Assembly: GCF_019429335.1 (NCBI RefSeq)
Contig: NZ_JAHYJB010000004.1
Coordinates: forward strand, 49,632-113,631
Source: Sulfurimonas sp.
GTDB taxonomy: Bacteria > Campylobacterota > Campylobacteria > Campylobacterales > Sulfurimonadaceae
DNA length: 64,000 nt
Direction of reading: 5' to 3'
The notes under the pieces were generated by a model that saw only the letters and a program-made list of their open reading frames with translations, had not been told where the DNA came from and did no database searches. Below, one piece after another: positions 25,060 to 34,480 of this stretch. Both the position numbers and the translations under genes were made by a program. Within the stretch, counting starts at the first letter, position 1; every line of letters starts with the position of its first letter.

Positions 25060-26142
25060 ATGGATCAGGAGAAAAGTAAACCAATAGATATAAAAAAGTT
25101 GTTAAAGAGTGTTTTACACTTTGAATCCTCGGATTTGCACCTTGTACCTGGTAGTGAGCCTCAAATCAGGATAGACAAGTCGCTAAAGCCGCTTAATCTT
25201 CCTATCTTGAATGCAAAAGAGATAGAGGAGATGGCCTACGCTCTTATCGAAGACAAACAGAAGAAGATTTTTGAAGAAAAAAACGAGCTTGACTTCTCGT
25301 TCGAACTTGAGAATGTCGGTCGTTTTCGTGCAAACTACTACCGCACTATCGGCGGTATCGCATGCGCGTTTCGTATGATTCCTATAGACATTCCGCCGTT
25401 AGAAAAATTTAATAACAATCCAATTTTTAAAGAACTGGTAAAAAGAGAAAAAGGTCTTATCCTCGTAACCGGACCTACAGGTAGCGGTAAATCAACGACA
25501 CTGGCTTCAATGCTGCATGAGATTAACTTAACCGTAAACAAGCATATAATCACTATAGAAGACCCTGTTGAGTTTGTCCATACAAACATTAAATCTCTCT
25601 TTTCTCAAAGAGAGGTTGGTTCTGATACCAGCTCATTTGCAACAGCGCTTAAGTATGCTCTAAGACAAGACCCAGATGTTATTCTAATCGGTGAGATGAG
25701 AGATAAAGAGACGATTGAAGCGGCTCTGACGGCTGCTGAGACGGGTCACATCGTATTTGGTACGCTACATACAAACTCTGCGCCGGCAACAATAAATCGT
25801 ATTATCGACGTTTTTGATTCAGGTGAACAGGCTCAAGCAAGAGCACAACTTGCTTCTTCACTTATTTCCGTAATTTCACAATCTCTTATGCCTAGAATTG
25901 GCGGCGGTATTGTTGCAACTCAAGAGGTTTTAATAGCAAATCCTGCTATACAGAACTTAATAAGAGAGGACAAGGTTCATCAAATCTACTCTCAAATGCA
26001 GCTAAACCAGAATGAGACGAATATGACGACTCAAACAGACCAACTCTTAGCGCTGCTTCGTAAAAAAGTTATCTCAAAAGAGGTTGCAATCACAGCTTCA
26101 AACAGACCCGAAGAGTTAATGAAGATAATTCAAAATATGTAA
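25060..26142 (+). CDS. pilT: Type IV pilus retraction ATPase
   Basis: A 360-residue hexameric ATPase that powers pilus retraction (twitching, DNA uptake). Motifs in order: Walker A GPTGSGKSTT, Asp box IEDPVEFVH, Walker B ILIGEMRDKETI and His box ETGHIVFGTLHT. The C-terminal AIQNLIRE/HQIYSQMQ segment is the PilT-type retraction region. No other pilus genes are in the window. The gene ends in a hairpin shared with the convergent methyltransferase gene. Confidence 0.95.
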   Translation: MDQEKSKPIDIKKLLKSVLHFESSDLHLVPGSEPQIRIDKSLKPLNLPILNAKEIEEMAYALIEDKQKKIFEEKNELDFSFELENVGRFRANYYRTIGGIACAFRMIPIDIPPLEKFNNNPIFKELVKREKGLILVTGPTGSGKSTTLASMLHEINLTVNKHIITIEDPVEFVHTNIKSLFSQREVGSDTSSFATALKYALRQDPDVILIGEMRDKETIEAALTAAETGHIVFGTLHTNSAPATINRIIDVFDSGEQAQARAQLASSLISVISQSLMPRIGGGIVATQEVLIANPAIQNLIREDKVHQIYSQMQLNQNETNMTTQTDQLLALLRKKVISKEVAITASNRPEELMKIIQNM

Positions 26143-26143
26143 G

Positions 26144-26174
26144 AAATTCCTGACATTTTATATGTCTGGAATTT
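26144..26174. terminator. Bidirectional hairpin between pilT and the methyltransferase gene
   Basis: A 13-base stem with a single mismatch (AAATTCCTGACAT / ATGTCTGGAATTT) and a 5-base loop TTTAT lies between the convergent genes. It overlaps the methyltransferase stop codon and could serve both transcripts. Confidence 0.65.
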
Positions 26175-27162
26175 ACTCCCCTCTAAAACGTATCATCTTA
26201 AAGCGCTCACCCAAAAAGTTTGGCATTATCAATATTTTTACCTTCTCAAGCTCTTGTTTGTAGATTTTCTCGCCTGCTTTTTCTTTTAAAATCTCCAAAA
26301 GCTCCAAGATTCCCATATTTATAAGCGCGACCATTTGAGTTTTAAACTCTACAAACTCCACCCCAGCTTCAACAAAGGCATCTTTTACATGTTCAAACGT
26401 AACATCGTACGTAATGTCTGATTTTGCAAAAAGCTCATCTTTTTTTAGATTTTCATCGAAAAAAGGAGTAACCTCATGTTTTGAATAAACTCTAAGTGAG
26501 AAATCAGGACGAGCCTGCATCTCTCCGTAGTCAAAACTCATAAACTCAAACTTCTTACATGTAGATGTCATCTCTTTTGCAAACTCTTCATATCCTAGAG
26601 CTATCTCGCCTCTATCTTTATGATATTTTTTTGCTTTTTGCTCCACCCATGCATCATCCACGTCAAAAATGACTTCATGACCGTCTACTCTGGCACTTTT
26701 GCCTTTGTAGTAGAGCTCGCATGGGAATGCGTCAAATATCTCATTTGCTATAAAGAAACCATTTTTGCACTTAAGCTCTCTTAACGATTTATAGTGCGTA
26801 AGTTTGACCGCGTCTCCAAAACTCTCATCAAAATAATTTTTTTGAAACTCCTGAAGTGACTCAAATCTCTCTATTATGACAAAATTAAAACTATTTAAAA
26901 GTTCCGGTCTAAGTGTATATATAAATTCTGCTACATCCGCCAAAAAATAGCCGTGATGCGCGCCTATCTCACATATTGTCGCATTTTCATTCAAAAAGCC
27001 CTCGTCCACAAGAGAGATAATATGCTTTGCTATAGTGCCGCCAAAAAACTTGCTTGTGCTGACAGAGGTGTAAAAATCTCCGCCCTTGCCTATATCTTTG
27101 TATGTCGCGTAGTAGCCATCTTTTCCATATAGCCACTCCGACATGTAGTCGCTAAATCTCAT
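26173..27162 (-). CDS. MidA/NDUFAF7-like SAM-dependent methyltransferase (DUF185)
   Basis: A 329-residue class I methyltransferase of the MidA/NDUFAF7 family. The mitochondrial member dimethylates an arginine of complex I. Motifs are MSEWLYGKDGYY, GGDFYTSVSTSKFFG, the SAM-binding CEIGAHHGYF, FIANEIFDAFPC and FMSFDYGE. The ATG at 27162 matches the family N-terminus; one at 27177 adds five residues. It overlaps the TolC-like gene end by 11 bases and is the last gene of the operon. A respiratory-complex role is family inference. Confidence 0.83.
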   Translation of the reverse strand: MRFSDYMSEWLYGKDGYYATYKDIGKGGDFYTSVSTSKFFGGTIAKHIISLVDEGFLNENATICEIGAHHGYFLADVAEFIYTLRPELLNSFNFVIIERFESLQEFQKNYFDESFGDAVKLTHYKSLRELKCKNGFFIANEIFDAFPCELYYKGKSARVDGHEVIFDVDDAWVEQKAKKYHKDRGEIALGYEEFAKEMTSTCKKFEFMSFDYGEMQARPDFSLRVYSKHEVTPFFDENLKKDELFAKSDITYDVTFEHVKDAFVEAGVEFVEFKTQMVALINMGILELLEILKEKAGEKIYKQELEKVKILIMPNFLGERFKMIRFRGE

Positions 27163-28354
27163 CTTTATACATCTCATAGAGCGTTAAAAGTTCAAGCTGT
27201 CTATCAATCTCAAATATCTCTACGTCAATCTTTTGAATATCCACAGAGTTTTGTAAAAGCTCTACATCATACTGAGTTTTATATCCAGCATTGAAGAGCG
27301 CTTTTGTATCTTCGAGCAGTTTTTCATATATATCTCTATTTTCAACACTCAGCTGTTTTTTCTTCTCAAAATTATCTATATTTTGCATAACCTGTTCAAA
27401 GATTGCTTTTTGCTCTCGTTTTTTGTCTTCAATTACAATCACAGATTTTAAATAATTTATTTTTGAAGATTCAACATCTCTAAAACTGTTTATATCAAGA
27501 GGCAACGTTACCCTAATACCATAATTGTAGTAATCCTTCTCATTTGAGCCGAATTGATAAATTGTGTCACTTTTGTCCCAGTTGTATCCGGCAGTTAAAC
27601 TTACCTTTGGAAGATATTTTGCCAAAGTTATACTCTTGAAGTATCTGTTTTTTACTATCTCGCTCTCAGACATACCCAAAACTATATTTTGTTCCAAAAA
27701 CTGACTCTCGCTAATGAGTTCTATATTCGGCACTACAGCCTCTTTATAGTCCATATCGCTTATAGCGTTAAATCTTGAAATAAGCCTCTCTTTGTTTGTC
27801 TCAAGGTCGTAGAGAGACTGTATTAAAATATTTCTCTCCACTATTGCACTGTCCAAAAATCCTGAATCAAGCTGCCCGCTTAAATAATCCTCTTTTTTCT
27901 GTGCAAGACTAATCTCAGAATTCTCAATCTGCAGCTTCTGCTTATTTATCTTTAAATCCATCTGTTTTATCTGCATTAAAAGTGAGATAGCATCTTTAAC
28001 CAACTTTCTTTTTGCAACATCTATCGAATAGTCTGCATAAATTTTGGAAGCCTCGGCAAATTTAATTCCAAAATAGATTCCACCGCTTTGAAAAATCGGC
28101 TGATCCATTTTAATAGAAGCATTCTCATTAGTCTGCTCATCCCCAAAAGGGTTGCTTTTTGAATAACTGTAGTTTAAATTCAGAGGAGCAATCCAAGAGT
28201 CACGAAGCTTCGAACTCTCAGCCTCGTTTTTATCTTGGTCGTATCTGAACTGCTCTTTTTTATTTTCCGATATATAACTCTCTAACTTCTCCTCTGCAAA
28301 AAGCAGCGTGTTACAGAGAGCTAAGAGCGCGATTAAGAGATATGAAACCTTCAT
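27152..28354 (-). CDS. TolC-family outer-membrane efflux protein
   Basis: A 400-residue outer-membrane factor. A signal peptide (1-20, ending LLFAEE) precedes long coiled helices (for example KLQIENSEISLAQKKEDYLSG) and short beta segments (VSLTAGYNWDKSD, YGIRVTLPLDIN) in two repeats, the TolC plan, though somewhat short. The start lies 44 bases inside the 3' end of argD, an unusually long overlap, but the signal peptide fixes it. A HlyD-like adaptor is encoded three genes upstream; no inner-membrane pump is in the operon. Confidence 0.82.
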   Translation of the reverse strand: MKVSYLLIALLALCNTLLFAEEKLESYISENKKEQFRYDQDKNEAESSKLRDSWIAPLNLNYSYSKSNPFGDEQTNENASIKMDQPIFQSGGIYFGIKFAEASKIYADYSIDVAKRKLVKDAISLLMQIKQMDLKINKQKLQIENSEISLAQKKEDYLSGQLDSGFLDSAIVERNILIQSLYDLETNKERLISRFNAISDMDYKEAVVPNIELISESQFLEQNIVLGMSESEIVKNRYFKSITLAKYLPKVSLTAGYNWDKSDTIYQFGSNEKDYYNYGIRVTLPLDINSFRDVESSKINYLKSVIVIEDKKREQKAIFEQVMQNIDNFEKKKQLSVENRDIYEKLLEDTKALFNAGYKTQYDVELLQNSVDIQKIDVEIFEIDRQLELLTLYEMYKDEI

Positions 28355-29495
28355 CTATTTCCTCTTTCGTAATTGTTAGTGCAGGCAGAAGTCTAAGCGT
28401 GTCTCGTCCTGCTTTAAGAACTATTACGCCCTCTTCTCTTGCTTTGTAGATGATTTTTGTAAGCGTATCACCGTCTTTAACACGCAATCCGCACATCATC
28501 CCTATGCCTACTTTTGAAGTAAAAACATCTCTGTGAGCATTGTAAAATTTTTCTAACTCACTATCGAAGTAGTCTATACTCTCTTGAAGTTCGCCGCTCT
28601 CATAAATCTCATTTAAGATATCAACTACTTCACATGTAGCAGTCGTGCTTAAAAAGTTTCCGCCAAATGTTGAGCCGTGGTCACCGGCACTAAAAACATC
28701 CTTTAAAGTAGTCATAACGACACCGATAGGAACGCCGCCGCCAAGACCCTTTGCAAGCGTAACAACATCAGGCTCTATCTCATAATAGTTTGCCGCTAAA
28801 AACTTTCCTGTTCTGTAAACTCCGGTTTGCACTTCATCTATTATCAGCAGGACATTTTTTGACTTTAAAAATTTTGCCAACTCTTGAACAGCTTTTTTAT
28901 CAAGCGGTTGAACTCCGCCTTCGCCCTGAACAAGCTCTATCATAACTGCACAAGTATGGTCATCTACAAGAGATGCTACGTGATTGATATCATCGGCATA
29001 TACAAAGCCATCAGGATATGGACCAAAATAGCTATGCATCTTCTCCTGTCCTGTCGCTTTTACCGTCGTAATCGTTCTGCCGTGAAAAGAGTGCTGAAGC
29101 GTTATGACCTTATATCTCTTAACTTCGCCATCTTTTTCGCCAAACTTTCTAGCTATCTTTATGGCACCCTCATTTGCCTCTGCTCCGCTGTTTCCAAAAA
29201 AGCACTTCATATCGTATCCGCTAGCATCAACAATTTTTTGTGCAGCACGAGCCTGCGGTGCTATATAGTAAAGATTTGAAGTATGAGTAATATTTGAGAG
29301 CTGTTTGCAGATTGCATTGTTTACTCTTTTGTTTGCATGTCCTACGCTGCAAACTGCAATTCCTGAGGCAAAATCGACATATTTTTTGCCCTCGGCATCA
29401 ACCAAACGCGCATTATCGCCGCTTACAAACTCAACGTCTGCTCTTGCATAAGTCGGTAAAACATATTTTTTATCTAAATCAACTATATTATTCAT
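28311..29495 (-). CDS. argD: Acetylornithine aminotransferase
   Basis: A 394-residue class III PLP aminotransferase that makes N-acetylornithine in arginine biosynthesis; many also act on succinyl-diaminopimelate. Motifs: FFGNSGAEANEGAIK, FHGRT, IIDEVQTGVYRTG, and the PLP lysine in TLAKGLGGG. The length is typical. No arginine genes are nearby. The start codon overlaps the stop of the molybdopterin gene as ATGA, and the end overlaps the TolC-like gene by 44 bases. Confidence 0.93.
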   Translation of the reverse strand: MNNIVDLDKKYVLPTYARADVEFVSGDNARLVDAEGKKYVDFASGIAVCSVGHANKRVNNAICKQLSNITHTSNLYYIAPQARAAQKIVDASGYDMKCFFGNSGAEANEGAIKIARKFGEKDGEVKRYKVITLQHSFHGRTITTVKATGQEKMHSYFGPYPDGFVYADDINHVASLVDDHTCAVMIELVQGEGGVQPLDKKAVQELAKFLKSKNVLLIIDEVQTGVYRTGKFLAANYYEIEPDVVTLAKGLGGGVPIGVVMTTLKDVFSAGDHGSTFGGNFLSTTATCEVVDILNEIYESGELQESIDYFDSELEKFYNAHRDVFTSKVGIGMMCGLRVKDGDTLTKIIYKAREEGVIVLKAGRDTLRLLPALTITKEEIDEGFISLNRALSSL

Positions 29496-31225
29496 CTGCT
29501 AATCTCCACCTTATTTTCTTGGAATATTGCACTTTTTGTGCTTAATGCGTGCTTGTGGGTAGTTAAATTATTCACCCCTTTTGTACCGCTGTAAATCAAA
29601 ACACAATCACGACGCAAATCATCATTATGTCTAACTTTTAGCTTAACACTTCCATCAACCGAACTGACTGTTACAACTTCACCCTCATCAAAACCTAAAG
29701 AGCTGTGCAAAAAGAGGTATTCTTGGCGGTTAAACTGCGAATTTAGGCTTGTCGGGCTTTTACATGTAATCAGATGAAAACCCTCATTATCATCAACCTT
29801 AGAGTCCAGCTCATCTAAAAATGCAAACTCCTTGCTCTTCGTGTCAAAACCATCTTTATATGGCACTTCTTCTCTATTTTCAACATACCATGAGCCGTCA
29901 ATCTTTTGTACTGCAAAATTTTTAAAATGTCTGATATAAAACTCTTCACTCTCAAGTGTAACACCAAACTCTTTGCATAGATATGTGCACAAATCATACT
30001 CACTTATTCCTACATTGCTCTGTGCGACCTTTGGCATAAACGACATCACATTGTGAGAGTACGAGGTTCTTACGTCGTCTTTATATAAAAAGCTCTTAGC
30101 CGGTATTATCAAATCCGCAATCTCACTCGTCTCATTCTCATACAAGCCGAAATATACTACATTTTCCACCTTGCCGATAGACTCTCTTACTCTAGCGGAG
30201 TTTGGCATCTGTGAGAGAGGATTTGCGCCTTGAATGAAAACTGTTTTAAAGTCGTTAAATTCAGTATTTACTTTTGATACTTTTTTACTTTTTTTGTTAA
30301 ACGGAGATGTTATTCCCTCTCTTGAAGAGCCTAGATAACCAACTCCGCACCCCTCTTTGCCAAATAATCCAAGCATAGCAGCGAATGCGTCGATAGCTCT
30401 CATAACGTCAACACCGTCGCTGTATTTTTGCATGCCGACACCGCAAACTATTGCGACTTTTTTATCTTTTACAAGCCCTAACAAATTTCCAAGCTGACCG
30501 AGTGATACATCGATTGAATCCAAAATAGCCTTTATTCTTAAATTTTGCGTCAACTCATAATAATCTTCATACTCGCTAGCGAACTCGTTTAAAAACTCCT
30601 CATCACATCCGTTTTCAATATGTAAAAAACGGCTAAGAAGCATCGCCAAAAAGAGATCTGTATGTGGCTTTAACTGTATATGCAAATCAGCCGCTTTTGC
30701 TATTTTTGTCTTTATCGGGTCTATGACGATAACAGTTTTATCTTTTATTAGCGGCAATAGATGGCTGGAGGTCGTATGGGGATTTCTGCCCCAAAATATA
30801 ACTACCTCTGATTTTGCCACCTCATGTATAGGCATATTTTTATTGCTTCCTCTGCCCTCTGTTATCCCTGCTTCACCAGCCCCGTCGCACAAAGTCCCTT
30901 CTGTTAAAACAGCGCCGTAAGAAGCAAAAAAGTGGTCTGTAACTTCTTGCATTAAGGCAAAATTTCCGCTTCCGCGGTAGTGAAGAACTTCGCTTTTTTC
31001 GCAAGAGCAAATCATCTCTTTTAATTTTAAAAGAGCCTCATCAAGGCTTATCTCCGTGCCCTTATATCTTGGTTTTTGAATAGTCTCATATTTTTCGTAA
31101 TGGTTCATGTGTGGACATAAAAAGCCCTGCGTATGTCCGTTTTTCAAACCTTTTAGCTTGCCCTCCTCAAAGAGTATCTCACACGCATCGTAGCAGTCAA
31201 GAGGACATGCTGTTATGCTACTCAT
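29492..31225 (-). CDS. Cytosolic molybdopterin oxidoreductase of unknown substrate
   Basis: A 577-residue DMSO-reductase-family enzyme. The N-terminal 4Fe-4S motif is C7-x3-C11-x3-C15 with a fourth Cys in FLCPHM. A possible Mo-ligand Cys is in GTLCDGAGEAG. Later segments are WGRNPHTTSSH, FIQGANPLSQMP, LIIPAKSFLYKDDVRT and the C-terminal dinucleotide-binding SLNSQFNRQEYLFLH. No Tat signal is present, so it is cytosolic. It is shorter than most relatives (650-800) and has no electron-transfer subunit beside it. It overlaps the adaptor gene by 8 bases. Substrate not assignable. Confidence 0.82.
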   Translation of the reverse strand: MSSITACPLDCYDACEILFEEGKLKGLKNGHTQGFLCPHMNHYEKYETIQKPRYKGTEISLDEALLKLKEMICSCEKSEVLHYRGSGNFALMQEVTDHFFASYGAVLTEGTLCDGAGEAGITEGRGSNKNMPIHEVAKSEVVIFWGRNPHTTSSHLLPLIKDKTVIVIDPIKTKIAKAADLHIQLKPHTDLFLAMLLSRFLHIENGCDEEFLNEFASEYEDYYELTQNLRIKAILDSIDVSLGQLGNLLGLVKDKKVAIVCGVGMQKYSDGVDVMRAIDAFAAMLGLFGKEGCGVGYLGSSREGITSPFNKKSKKVSKVNTEFNDFKTVFIQGANPLSQMPNSARVRESIGKVENVVYFGLYENETSEIADLIIPAKSFLYKDDVRTSYSHNVMSFMPKVAQSNVGISEYDLCTYLCKEFGVTLESEEFYIRHFKNFAVQKIDGSWYVENREEVPYKDGFDTKSKEFAFLDELDSKVDDNEGFHLITCKSPTSLNSQFNRQEYLFLHSSLGFDEGEVVTVSSVDGSVKLKVRHNDDLRRDCVLIYSGTKGVNNLTTHKHALSTKSAIFQENKVEISR

Positions 31226-32015
31226 CTCTAAGCTCTACCTTGACCAATTTAGAGAAGATCTTTGGCGACTTTATAACAATTTGAGCCATGTATTTTGAGA
31301 TGTTTTTGCCGTCTGCAATACTCAAACCTCTTGATATTTTATAGGATGTTTTTTCACCATCAATATAGAGAACTTTTTTATGAGCGTCAATCACATCCGG
31401 CTCATCAAGATAAACAGTCAGTATAGCTTTTGATACATCAGCCACTTTAGCCAAAGGAGTAGACACACCTACAACCTGCCCTGGTTTGACAAGCATCTCG
31501 TAGAGAACAAAATCTTTTGCTACCAAGTTTTTGTCCTCTATACTTCTTTGAAGCTGCGCCTCTCTCAATCTTAAATCCGCCATTTGAATCTTTAAATTTT
31601 GAATCTCTTTTCTTGTGTTGAGATAGAGATTCTCGCTCGTTATCAAGTCATAAAACTCTCTATCTTTTTCTACAGATGACTTAAACTTAAGCGGCTCAAT
31701 TTTTTTGTAATTTTCTCTTTTTTTCGCAAGTGACTCATCTAAATTGATCAAAACAGCCTCATTTATCTCGACGATGCTTTTTATATACATCAGCTTCTCT
31801 CTTAGCAGTTTCAAATCTTTTTGGTCAATCTCTGAATCTATTTTTATATAAGGCTCATTTGAGAGTTTTTTCCCAACCAAATCCTCATCGGCTAATACAA
31901 CCAACCCTGAAATATTTGAAGAGATATCCCTCATCTCATACGGCTCAACTTTTGAGTAATATACCTTTGCATGTAAAGTTGTGAGCATTAAGAAGATTGG
32001 AATAAAAAGTTTCAT
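31218..32015 (-). CDS. HlyD-like periplasmic adaptor protein
   Basis: A 265-residue membrane-fusion-type adaptor. A signal peptide (1-16) is followed by a split lipoyl-like half (SSNISGLVVLADEDLVGKKL), a long alpha-hairpin (about 65-165) and the second half with YEMLVKPGQVVGVSTPLAKV, the classic lipoyl return strand. It lacks an obvious membrane anchor and is short for the family. It heads an operon with overlapping genes whose fourth member is the TolC-like protein, so the two probably work together; the energising pump must be elsewhere. Confidence 0.75.
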   Translation of the reverse strand: MKLFIPIFLMLTTLHAKVYYSKVEPYEMRDISSNISGLVVLADEDLVGKKLSNEPYIKIDSEIDQKDLKLLREKLMYIKSIVEINEAVLINLDESLAKKRENYKKIEPLKFKSSVEKDREFYDLITSENLYLNTRKEIQNLKIQMADLRLREAQLQRSIEDKNLVAKDFVLYEMLVKPGQVVGVSTPLAKVADVSKAILTVYLDEPDVIDAHKKVLYIDGEKTSYKISRGLSIADGKNISKYMAQIVIKSPKIFSKLVKVELRDE

Positions 32016-32140
32016 AAACAGTGCCTTTTGTAAGGTTTCCCTTAAATAATTGTAGATATTTTACCATTTCATTATTAACATTCAAGCATATTTCATCATA
32101 TTTTTGGTACCATCTGCTTAGTATAAATTAAGGGGTGTGA

Positions 32141-33088
32141 ATGTCTGTTTTAGATAAAGTTGATGCTGCTACAAATCTTGCAAAAAATAATGAATTACAG
32201 CTTTTGGTATTTAGAGTCAGTGACAAATCCGACTCTGCGTATTATGCCATTAACGTGTTTAAAACACGAGAGGTAGTAGAATCTAAAAATCACTATATTA
32301 CACAAATACCCTCTTCACATCCATTGCTTGAAGGCACGATTGTTCTTCGCGGACTGCAAATTCCAATACTAAACCTGCCCCTGTGGTTAGGAATAACTCT
32401 AACCAAAGATGAAGTTAAAAAGTCAAATATTTTGGTTTGTGATTTTAACGGAATCATTATCGGGCTTAGAATAATGTCCGCATTCAGGGTTATCAAAAAG
32501 AACTGGAACGAGATGCATGCGCCCGAGAGCTACAGAATGGGTGAAAATAACGTAGTTATTAACGACACAAGACTAGAAGACGGAAGTCTGTGCCTTGTTT
32601 TGGATTACGAAAAACTTTTGGCAGACGTCATACCTCATGCCATGGTTGATGTATTTGAATCACCTTCAAACTTAAAAGACATGGAAGTGCCCGCAAAACT
32701 AAAAAACGGCACTGTCTTAATTGCCGAGGATTCTAAAACAGCACAAAGACACCTAAAACAGATTTTTGAAAACGCAAACCTATCTATGAAAATGTTTGAC
32801 AACGGAAAACTGCTTGTCGACTACATAAATGCGCTCGGCGAGAATCTGTCAAAAGTTCCGGCAGTTATTACGGATATAGAGATGCCAGAGATGTCTGGAT
32901 TTACCGTTGTAAAACTACTAAAGAGCAACTCAAAAACAAAACAGATTCCTATTATCGTAAACAGTTCCATGACAGGTTCAAACAATAAGCGAGAGGCTGA
33001 AGTTTTAGGGGCGGACGGATTTGTAGATAAGACAAAAAGCCAAAATATCATTCCGCTTATTATCTCAATAATGAACCAAAATAAGTAA
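32141..33088 (+). CDS. cheV: CheV chemotaxis coupling protein (CheW-REC)
   Basis: A 315-residue chemotaxis adaptor. A CheW domain (about 20-165) couples receptors to CheA; a receiver domain (about 190-312) has phospho-acceptor Asp in VITDIEMPEMSG and Lys in FVDKTKSQ. CheV is characteristic of Campylobacterota chemotaxis. It is transcribed alone, with TATAAA and an AAGGGG site upstream, and ends in a strong hairpin shared with oadB. Confidence 0.93.
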   Translation: MSVLDKVDAATNLAKNNELQLLVFRVSDKSDSAYYAINVFKTREVVESKNHYITQIPSSHPLLEGTIVLRGLQIPILNLPLWLGITLTKDEVKKSNILVCDFNGIIIGLRIMSAFRVIKKNWNEMHAPESYRMGENNVVINDTRLEDGSLCLVLDYEKLLADVIPHAMVDVFESPSNLKDMEVPAKLKNGTVLIAEDSKTAQRHLKQIFENANLSMKMFDNGKLLVDYINALGENLSKVPAVITDIEMPEMSGFTVVKLLKSNSKTKQIPIIVNSSMTGSNNKREAEVLGADGFVDKTKSQNIIPLIISIMNQNK

Positions 33089-33100
33089 CATACAGATTTA

Positions 33101-33126
33101 AATATTCCCTCTCAAAAGGGAATATT
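33101..33126. terminator. Bidirectional terminator between cheV and oadB
   Basis: A perfect 10-base stem (AATATTCCCT / AGGGAATATT) with loop CTCAAA lies in the 56-base gap between the convergent stop codons. A/T-rich flanks on both sides suit termination in both directions. Confidence 0.75.
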
Positions 33127-33144
33127 ATAAGTTGCAAAGAAAAA

Positions 33145-34476
33145 CTATTTAAATAGAGAGATAAGAATTCCGGCAGCGACGGCTGAACCGATAACACCCG
33201 CAACATTTGGACCCATAGCATGCATCAGAAGCATGTTTGAGCGGTCATATTCCATGCCCACTTTATTAGATACACGAGCCGCCATTGGAACCGCAGATAC
33301 ACCGGCGGAACCTATTAGAGGATTTACTTTGCTTCCTGGGAAAAGATTCATAATCTTAGCCATTATTATACCTGCCGCTGTTCCAACAGAGAATGCAACT
33401 ATACCAAGAGCTAAAATCGCTAGAGTATCCGCAACCAAGAATTGATCAGCCGCAAGTTTTGAACCAACTGCAAGTCCTAGAAATATAGTTACAATATTGA
33501 TTAGCGCATTCTGCATAGTATCCGAGAGTCTATCAACAACACCGCTCTCTTTTAAGAAGTTACCAAACATAAATGCACCTATAAGCGGAGTAGCCTCTGG
33601 GAGCGCTAAAATTGCCAATACTAAAACCATAATAGGAAAGATCAATTTTTCCAAGCGAGAAACATGGCGCATTGTACTCATCTTTATTCTTCTCTCGGCA
33701 TCAGTTGTAAGTGCCCTCATGATAGGAGGCTGGATTATAGGAACCATTGCCATATATGAGTAAGATGCAACCGCAATCGCACCAAGAAGCTCGGGTGCGA
33801 GCTGTGTGGATATAAAGATGGAGGTCGGTCCATCAGCACCGCCGATTATTGATATTGCAGAAGCCTGCTGCAGTGTAAAGTCAAATATTGAAGTATATTC
33901 GGCAAGCGCAACAGCGCCTACAAGCGTTCCAAATATTCCAAACTGAGCGGCACCGCCTAAAAGCGCTGTTTTTGGGTTTGATAATAGCGGTCCAAAATCA
34001 GTCATCGCTCCAACACCCATAAATATTAGAATAGGAAAGAGTTGATTTGCCAATCCCATACTATAAATAATGCCCAAAAATCCATCTGGACCCGCCATAT
34101 TTGCAATAGGGATATTAGCTAAAAGTCCACCAAAACCTATGGGTAGAAGAAGAAGAGGTTCAAAACCTTTTGCAATAGCAAGATAGAAAAGCAAAAATGT
34201 AATTAAAATCATAATTACCCTGCCCCAAGACTTATGAAAATCACTCATCGCTTCGCCGTGAGAGTTCATTTCATTCGGATTTGGATTTACAAGAGCATTT
34301 ATACCTGTTGATTTTAAAAAACCGTCAATCATATCAAAAAATGATTGAGTTTGGTACGTCTCCTCTTTGTGAGTTGAATCCTCGGAAGATGCTGCATTAC
34401 TGCTAGTACTTGCATGTATTGCTGTTGCGCTTAGCAGCATCATAAGAGTAAGTAGTTTTATTATAATAAACTTCAT
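33145..34476 (-). CDS. oadB: Sodium-translocating decarboxylase beta subunit
   Basis: A 443-residue integral membrane subunit that couples decarboxylation of carboxybiotin to sodium export. A signal-like N-terminus and a soluble stretch (about 25-75) precede 9-10 membrane helices. Conserved motifs are [42 protein letters not shown], and [16 protein letters not shown] near the end. It is the last gene of oadG-oadA-oadB, 4 bases after oadA. Confidence 0.93.
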   Translation of the reverse strand: MKFIIIKLLTLMMLLSATAIHASTSSNAASSEDSTHKEETYQTQSFFDMIDGFLKSTGINALVNPNPNEMNSHGEAMSDFHKSWGRVIMILITFLLFYLAIAKGFEPLLLLPIGFGGLLANIPIANMAGPDGFLGIIYSMGLANQLFPILIFMGVGAMTDFGPLLSNPKTALLGGAAQFGIFGTLVGAVALAEYTSIFDFTLQQASAISIIGGADGPTSIFISTQLAPELLGAIAVASYSYMAMVPIIQPPIMRALTTDAERRIKMSTMRHVSRLEKLIFPIMVLVLAILALPEATPLIGAFMFGNFLKESGVVDRLSDTMQNALINIVTIFLGLAVGSKLAADQFLVADTLAILALGIVAFSVGTAAGIIMAKIMNLFPGSKVNPLIGSAGVSAVPMAARVSNKVGMEYDRSNMLLMHAMGPNVAGVIGSAVAAGILISLFK

Positions 34477-34480
34477 ATTA

